NCBI GenBank assembly: GCA_017518975.1
Contig: JAFWTH010000101.1
Location: forward strand, 1-36,272
Origin: Clostridia bacterium
Lineage (GTDB): Bacteria; Bacillota; Clostridia; Oscillospirales; CAG-272
Length of the DNA stretch: 36,272 bases
Reading direction: 5' to 3'
The notes beneath the pieces are model-generated. The model was given only the letters and a program-made list of their open reading frames with translations. It was not told the DNA's origin and did not search any database. The translations under genes and the position numbers were made by a program. Below, piece after piece: positions 32,420 through 36,272 of this stretch. Position 1 is the first letter of the stretch. Every line of letters begins with the position of its first letter.

Positions 32420-33604
32420 ATGAAAGAATTCGAACTCAAATACGGAATGAACCCGAATCAGAAACCGGCTAAGATCTTCATGGAGGACGGAGGCGATCTC
32501 CCGATCGAGATTTTGTCCGGCCGCCCCGGTTTCATCAATTTCCTCGACGCATTCAACTCGTGGCAGCTCGTAAAAGAGATAAAAGATGTGACGGGACAGG
32601 TCGCCGCGGCGTCTTTCAAGCACGTATCCCCGACGTCCGCGTCGGTCGGCACGCCGCTTGACGACGATCTCAAAAAGATGTGCTTCGTCGACGATATCGA
32701 GGGGCTCGACTCCTCGCCGCTCGCCTGCGCTTACGCCAGAGCGCGCGGAACGGACAGAATGTGCTCGTTCGGCGATTTCATCGCCCTGTCCGACGTCTGC
32801 GACGAGGTCACCGCGTCGATCATAAAGAGAGAAGTCTCCGACGGCGTCATCGCCCCCGGCTATACCCCCGAGGCGCTCGAGATCTTAAAGACGAAGAGAA
32901 AAGGGAACTACAACATAATCGCGATAGATGAGAACTACGTTCCCGCCGAGCGCGAGAGAAAACAGGTCTTCGGCATAACGTTCGAGCAGGGAAGGAATAA
33001 TTTTAAGATCAACGCGGAACTGCTCTCCAATATCGTAACGAAGAATAAAGAATTGCCCGAGTCGGCGAAGCGCGACCTGGTCGTCGCTCTTCTGACTTTG
33101 AAATACACGCAGTCCAACTCGGTCTGCTACGCGGTCGACGGCCAGGCGATCGGCGTCGGCGCGGGACAGCAGTCGCGCATCCACTGCACGCGCCTCGCGG
33201 GAACGAAGGCGGACACGTGGCAGCTTCGCCGTCACGAGAAAGTCCTCTCCCTGCCGTTCATCCCGACGCTTGCGAGAGCGGAGCGCGACAACGTGATCGA
33301 CGGATACATCAACAAGAACGAGCTCGACGTCTGCGCCGACGGCGTATGGCAGAACTTCTTCACCGTGCGCCCCGACCCGCTCACCGTCGAGGAGATGAGA
33401 GAATATCTCGACGATATCCGCGGCGTATCGCTCGCGTCCGACGCGTTCTTCCCGTTCGACGACAATATCGAGAGGGCGAGGGCAAGCGGCGTGGACTTTA
33501 TCGCCGAGCCCGGCGGCTCGATCCGCGACGATCTCGTGATCGACTGCTGCGACAAATACGGTATCGTCATGGCGTTCACCGGAATGCGTCTGTTCCACCA
33601 CTGA
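32420..33604 (+). CDS. purH: Free-standing AICAR formyltransferase
   Basis: A 394-residue protein equal to the C-terminal half of PurH, which formylates AICAR with 10-formyl-THF. The domain start [10 protein letters not shown], the catalytic Lys-His pair in F-K-H-V-S-P (about 56-61), S-F-G-D-F-I-A, and [10 protein letters not shown] all fit this domain. The N-terminal IMP cyclohydrolase half is missing; a PurO-type gene 12 bases upstream supplies that activity. The K-H-V-S-P-T motif differs from the usual K-H-A-N-P-C, so it belongs to the diverged group (called PurV in some archaeal literature, as I recall). The symbol purH is therefore approximate. Confidence 0.88.
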   Translation: MKEFELKYGMNPNQKPAKIFMEDGGDLPIEILSGRPGFINFLDAFNSWQLVKEIKDVTGQVAAASFKHVSPTSASVGTPLDDDLKKMCFVDDIEGLDSSPLACAYARARGTDRMCSFGDFIALSDVCDEVTASIIKREVSDGVIAPGYTPEALEILKTKRKGNYNIIAIDENYVPAERERKQVFGITFEQGRNNFKINAELLSNIVTKNKELPESAKRDLVVALLTLKYTQSNSVCYAVDGQAIGVGAGQQSRIHCTRLAGTKADTWQLRRHEKVLSLPFIPTLARAERDNVIDGYINKNELDVCADGVWQNFFTVRPDPLTVEEMREYLDDIRGVSLASDAFFPFDDNIERARASGVDFIAEPGGSIRDDLVIDCCDKYGIVMAFTGMRLFHH

Positions 33605-33624
33605 TAAATACGGAGGGTCCTGAA

Positions 33625-34863
33625 ATGAACTTTTTTGAAAAACTGTCGGCATTTGATCCCGAAGTCGCGTCTGCCTGCGACGCCGAGCTGAAAAGGCAGA
33701 GAGGGAACATTGAACTCATCGCTTCGGAGAACATAGTCTCCGAGGCGGTCCTGCTCGCCGCGGGCACGCCCCTCACGAACAAATACGCAGAGGGCTTTCC
33801 GGGCAAGAGATACTGCGGCGGATGCGAATGCGTCGACGTCGTCGAGAATATCGCTCGCGACCGCGCGAAAGCGCTCTTCGGAGCGGAGCACGCGAACGTT
33901 CAGCCGCACTGCGGCGCGTCCGCGAATCTCGCCGTCTTTTTCGCGCTTCTTCAGCCGGGGGACACGGTGATGGGAATGGACCTCGCCAACGGCGGCCACC
34001 TCTCGCACGGTTCTCCCGTCAACATCTCCGGCAAATACTTCAATGTCGTGCCGTATACGCTCAATCCCGAGACGGAGACGATCGACTACGACCGAGTACG
34101 ACAGACGGCTCTCTCGTGCCGTCCGAAGATGATAATCGCGGGCGCGAGCGCGTACCCGCGCGTCATTGACTTCAAGAGATTCCGGCAGATCGCGGACGAG
34201 GTTGGCGCGTATCTTATGGTCGACATGGCTCACATCGCGGGACTCGTCGCGGCGGGACTTCACCCGTCGCCCGTTCCGTACGCCCACGTCGTCACGACGA
34301 CGACTCACAAGACGCTCCGCGGTCCGCGCGGCGGTATGATCCTCTGCCGAGAGGAGCTCGCGAAACAGATCGACAAGGCGATCTTCCCGGGAACGCAGGG
34401 CGGCCCGCTCATGCACATCATCGCCGCCAAGGCCGTCGCTCTCGGCGAGGCGCTGACGGACGAATTCAAAAATTATCAGAGACGGATCGTCGAGAACGCG
34501 AAGGTCCTCGCCGACTCGATGATAAGCGAGGGCTTCCGCCTCGTCTCCGGCGGCACGGACAATCATCTGATGCTCGTCGACCTCCGTCCGTTCGGCATCA
34601 CCGGCAAGGATATGGAGAAGCGGCTCGACGAGGTCCGCATCACCGTCAACAAGAACACTATCCCGAACGATCCGCAGAGCCCGTTCGTAACGAGCGGTAT
34701 CAGAGTCGGCACTCCCGCCGTCACCTCGCGCGGCTTCGGCACGGAGGAGATGAAGACCGTCGCCCGTCTTATCGGCGACGTTGCGAGAGATTTTGAGGGG
34801 ACTCGCGAGCGAGTGACCCGTGAGGTCGCCGCGCTTTGCGAAAAATTCCCGATCTATTCCTGA
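33625..34863 (+). CDS. glyA: Serine hydroxymethyltransferase
   Basis: A 412-residue PLP enzyme splitting serine into glycine and 5,10-methylene-THF. The PLP lysine is K229 in [13 protein letters not shown]; other marks are E-L-I-A-S-E-N near the start, [12 protein letters not shown]-like residues (here R-Y-C-G-G), and [16 protein letters not shown] is 8 bases before ATG 33625; the in-frame region upstream overlaps the previous gene and is rejected. Lying between the two final purine enzymes and purD, it fits a supply role: glycine goes to PurD, one-carbon units to PurN and the AICAR formyltransferase. Confidence 0.96.
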   Translation: MNFFEKLSAFDPEVASACDAELKRQRGNIELIASENIVSEAVLLAAGTPLTNKYAEGFPGKRYCGGCECVDVVENIARDRAKALFGAEHANVQPHCGASANLAVFFALLQPGDTVMGMDLANGGHLSHGSPVNISGKYFNVVPYTLNPETETIDYDRVRQTALSCRPKMIIAGASAYPRVIDFKRFRQIADEVGAYLMVDMAHIAGLVAAGLHPSPVPYAHVVTTTTHKTLRGPRGGMILCREELAKQIDKAIFPGTQGGPLMHIIAAKAVALGEALTDEFKNYQRRIVENAKVLADSMISEGFRLVSGGTDNHLMLVDLRPFGITGKDMEKRLDEVRITVNKNTIPNDPQSPFVTSGIRVGTPAVTSRGFGTEEMKTVARLIGDVARDFEGTRERVTREVAALCEKFPIYS

Positions 34864-34876
34864 AAGGGTGAATAAA

Positions 34877-36145
34877 GTGAAGATACTCGTAGTCGGCGGA
34901 GGCGGCAGAGAGCACGCCATCATCAAAAAACTCAGGGAGAGCCCGAGGGCGGAGAAGATATACGCCGCTCCCGGCAACGGAGGCATATCGCGCGACGCGG
35001 AGTGCGTCCCGATATCTGCGTCCGAGGTCGACGGGATCGTCTCGTTCGCCGTCAGAGAGGGTATTGATTTCGCCGTGATAGCTCCGGAGGACCCGCTCGT
35101 CCGCGGAGCGGTCGACAAGCTCGCCGCCGCGGGCATCCCCGCGTTCGGCCCGACGGCAGACGCCGCGATACTCGAGGGGAGCAAGATCTTCGCGAAGAAT
35201 TTCATGAAGCGGCACGGGATACCGACCGCTTCGTTCGCCGAATTCGAGGATCCGGACTGCGCGATCGCTTATCTCGAAAGATCGTCTTTTCCCGCCGTCA
35301 TAAAGGCGGACGGCCTCGCCGCCGGCAAGGGCGTCGTCATCGCGGAGGATCTTGACGAGGCGAAAGACGCCGTCAGATCGATGATGGAGGACGGCGCGTT
35401 CGGCGACAGCGGTCTGCGCGTCGTCATCGAGGAATATCTGACGGGGCCCGAGGTCTCCGTCCTCGCGTTCTGCGACGGAGAACACGTTTTCCCGATGGTT
35501 TCGTCGATGGACCACAAGAGGGCGCACGACGGAGACGAGGGACCGAACACAGGCGGCATGGGAACCGTCGCGCCGAATCCGTTCTACACGGAATCCGTCG
35601 CCGCGGAGTGCATGGAAAAGATATTCAGACCGACGGTCCTCGGAATGAAGGAGGAGGGCAGACCGTTCAGAGGGTGCCTGTACTTCGGCCTGATGATAAC
35701 CGAAAACGGCCCGTACGTGATAGAGTACAACTGCCGTTTCGGCGATCCGGAGACTCAGGTCGTCCTGCCGCTCCTCGACTGCGACCTGCTCGACGTCATG
35801 GAAAAGGCGGCGACGGGAACGCTCACCGAGGGCGACGTGAAGATAAAGGACGGGTGCGCCTGCTGCGTCATTATGGCGCACGTCGGGTATCCCGGAAAAT
35901 ACGAATCCGGGTTTGAGATCGAAATACCCGGGGATATCGAAAGGGACGTCTACGTCGCGGGCGGGAAGCTCGTCGACGGCAAACTGATATCGGGCGGCGG
36001 CAGAGTACTCGGCGTCACGGCGGCGGGCGATACGCTCGCGGAGGCCGTGAGCGGCGCGTACGAAAAAGTGAGCCGTATCGGGTTCCCGAATTCGTTCTAC
36101 CGCCGCGACATAGGGAAACGCGCCCTTTCGGCGGAGAAAGAATGA
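34877..36145 (+). CDS. purD: GAR synthetase
   Basis: A 422-residue ATP-grasp ligase joining phosphoribosylamine and glycine. N-terminal V-V-G-G-G-G-R-E-H-A-I, G-N-G-G-I, K-A-D-G-L-A-A-G-K-G-V, N-T-G-G-M-G and the metal-binding F-G-D-P-E are diagnostic. The start is GTG at 34877, 8 bases after AAAGGG; an in-frame GTG three codons earlier lies in the ribosome site itself. The coding sequence is complete. It begins 13 bases after glyA and is the last gene in the window. Confidence 0.96.
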   Translation: MKILVVGGGGREHAIIKKLRESPRAEKIYAAPGNGGISRDAECVPISASEVDGIVSFAVREGIDFAVIAPEDPLVRGAVDKLAAAGIPAFGPTADAAILEGSKIFAKNFMKRHGIPTASFAEFEDPDCAIAYLERSSFPAVIKADGLAAGKGVVIAEDLDEAKDAVRSMMEDGAFGDSGLRVVIEEYLTGPEVSVLAFCDGEHVFPMVSSMDHKRAHDGDEGPNTGGMGTVAPNPFYTESVAAECMEKIFRPTVLGMKEEGRPFRGCLYFGLMITENGPYVIEYNCRFGDPETQVVLPLLDCDLLDVMEKAATGTLTEGDVKIKDGCACCVIMAHVGYPGKYESGFEIEIPGDIERDVYVAGGKLVDGKLISGGGRVLGVTAAGDTLAEAVSGAYEKVSRIGFPNSFYRRDIGKRALSAEKE

Positions 36146-36167
36146 TCCGGTGAAGAAGCTGCTGACT

Positions 36168-36272
36168 GTAGGGACGCCTCTCAGGCGTCCGTACCGCAGA
36201 TCCTTCGCCCGAGGCGCATTTTAATCAAATCGCGGCGAAGCCGCGTAATATTGTACGGACGGCAGAGTGCCG
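36168..36272. repeat. GTAGGGA-family composite, cut by window edge
   Basis: Left arm GTAGGGACGCCT, 3 bases, AGGCGTCCGTAC (36168-36194); a middle hairpin CGCGGC/GCCGCG (36231-36245); then the inverted arm starting GTACGGACGGCA (36253), which is the exact reverse complement of 4035-4061 up to the window end. The layout copies the composite at 4035-4130. Confidence 0.78.

Noticed and set aside
33232-35205. 657-codon minus-strand frame opposite glyA and purD
   Set aside because: It is the antisense image of well-recognised genes and shows no family features.

Overview
The window reads as chromosomal DNA of an anaerobic Gram-positive bacterium of the class Clostridia, probably an uncultured or gut-type lineage. 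The reasons are strong GGAGG ribosome sites, a PyrK/PyrD type 1B dihydroorotate dehydrogenase, a PurF with iron-sulfur cysteines, a FakB/FakA pair, a DUF6514-like protein, and dense palindromic intergenic repeats of kinds common in Clostridia. Core genes are GC-rich (39 of 60 bases on one hand-counted line at 29221). Lineage is inferred from gene content only.

Layout. 1-212 is the end of rpsT. 469-3108 (minus) holds comEC and a small DUF6514-like gene. 3342-4010 is a single CBM9-like protein gene behind a textbook promoter. 4252-8116 (minus) is a tightly coupled methionine/one-carbon operon: metF, a free-standing B12-reactivation protein, and a MetH that lacks its own reactivation domain. 8293-13268 (plus) carries a DegV/FakB protein, a FakA-like kinase, a YitT membrane protein and serS.

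13269-20922 is an accessory island with lower GC. It has a hairpin array built on the word GTTATGA, three 40-bp tandem repeats, a RelB/DinJ-PIN toxin-antitoxin pair, a DUF5677-like gene, and a two-gene type III-like restriction-modification module (mod, res) ending in a strong terminator. The mod gene has an AT-rich centre between GC-richer ends.

20956-36145 (plus) is one long nucleotide-synthesis cluster: pyrC, pyrK, pyrD, pyrF, pyrE, pyrB, pyrI, then directly purE, purC, purF, purM, purN, a PurO-type IMP cyclohydrolase, a free-standing AICAR formyltransferase, glyA and purD. The last two purine steps, usually one PurH polypeptide, are made by two separate proteins. glyA supplies glycine (for PurD) and one-carbon units (for PurN and the AICAR formyltransferase). 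Missing here, and so presumably elsewhere, are carAB, purL/Q/S, purB and purA. The cluster is interrupted at three junctions by palindromic repeats.

The strongest candidates for something new are the repeats. At least four unrelated palindromic families occur as inverted pairs, one copy carries a nested 81-bp hairpin insert flanked by 7-bp direct repeats, and the operator-like repeats upstream of the toxin-antitoxin genes are striking. The restriction nuclease also has E-P-H where a D/E-x-K motif would be expected.
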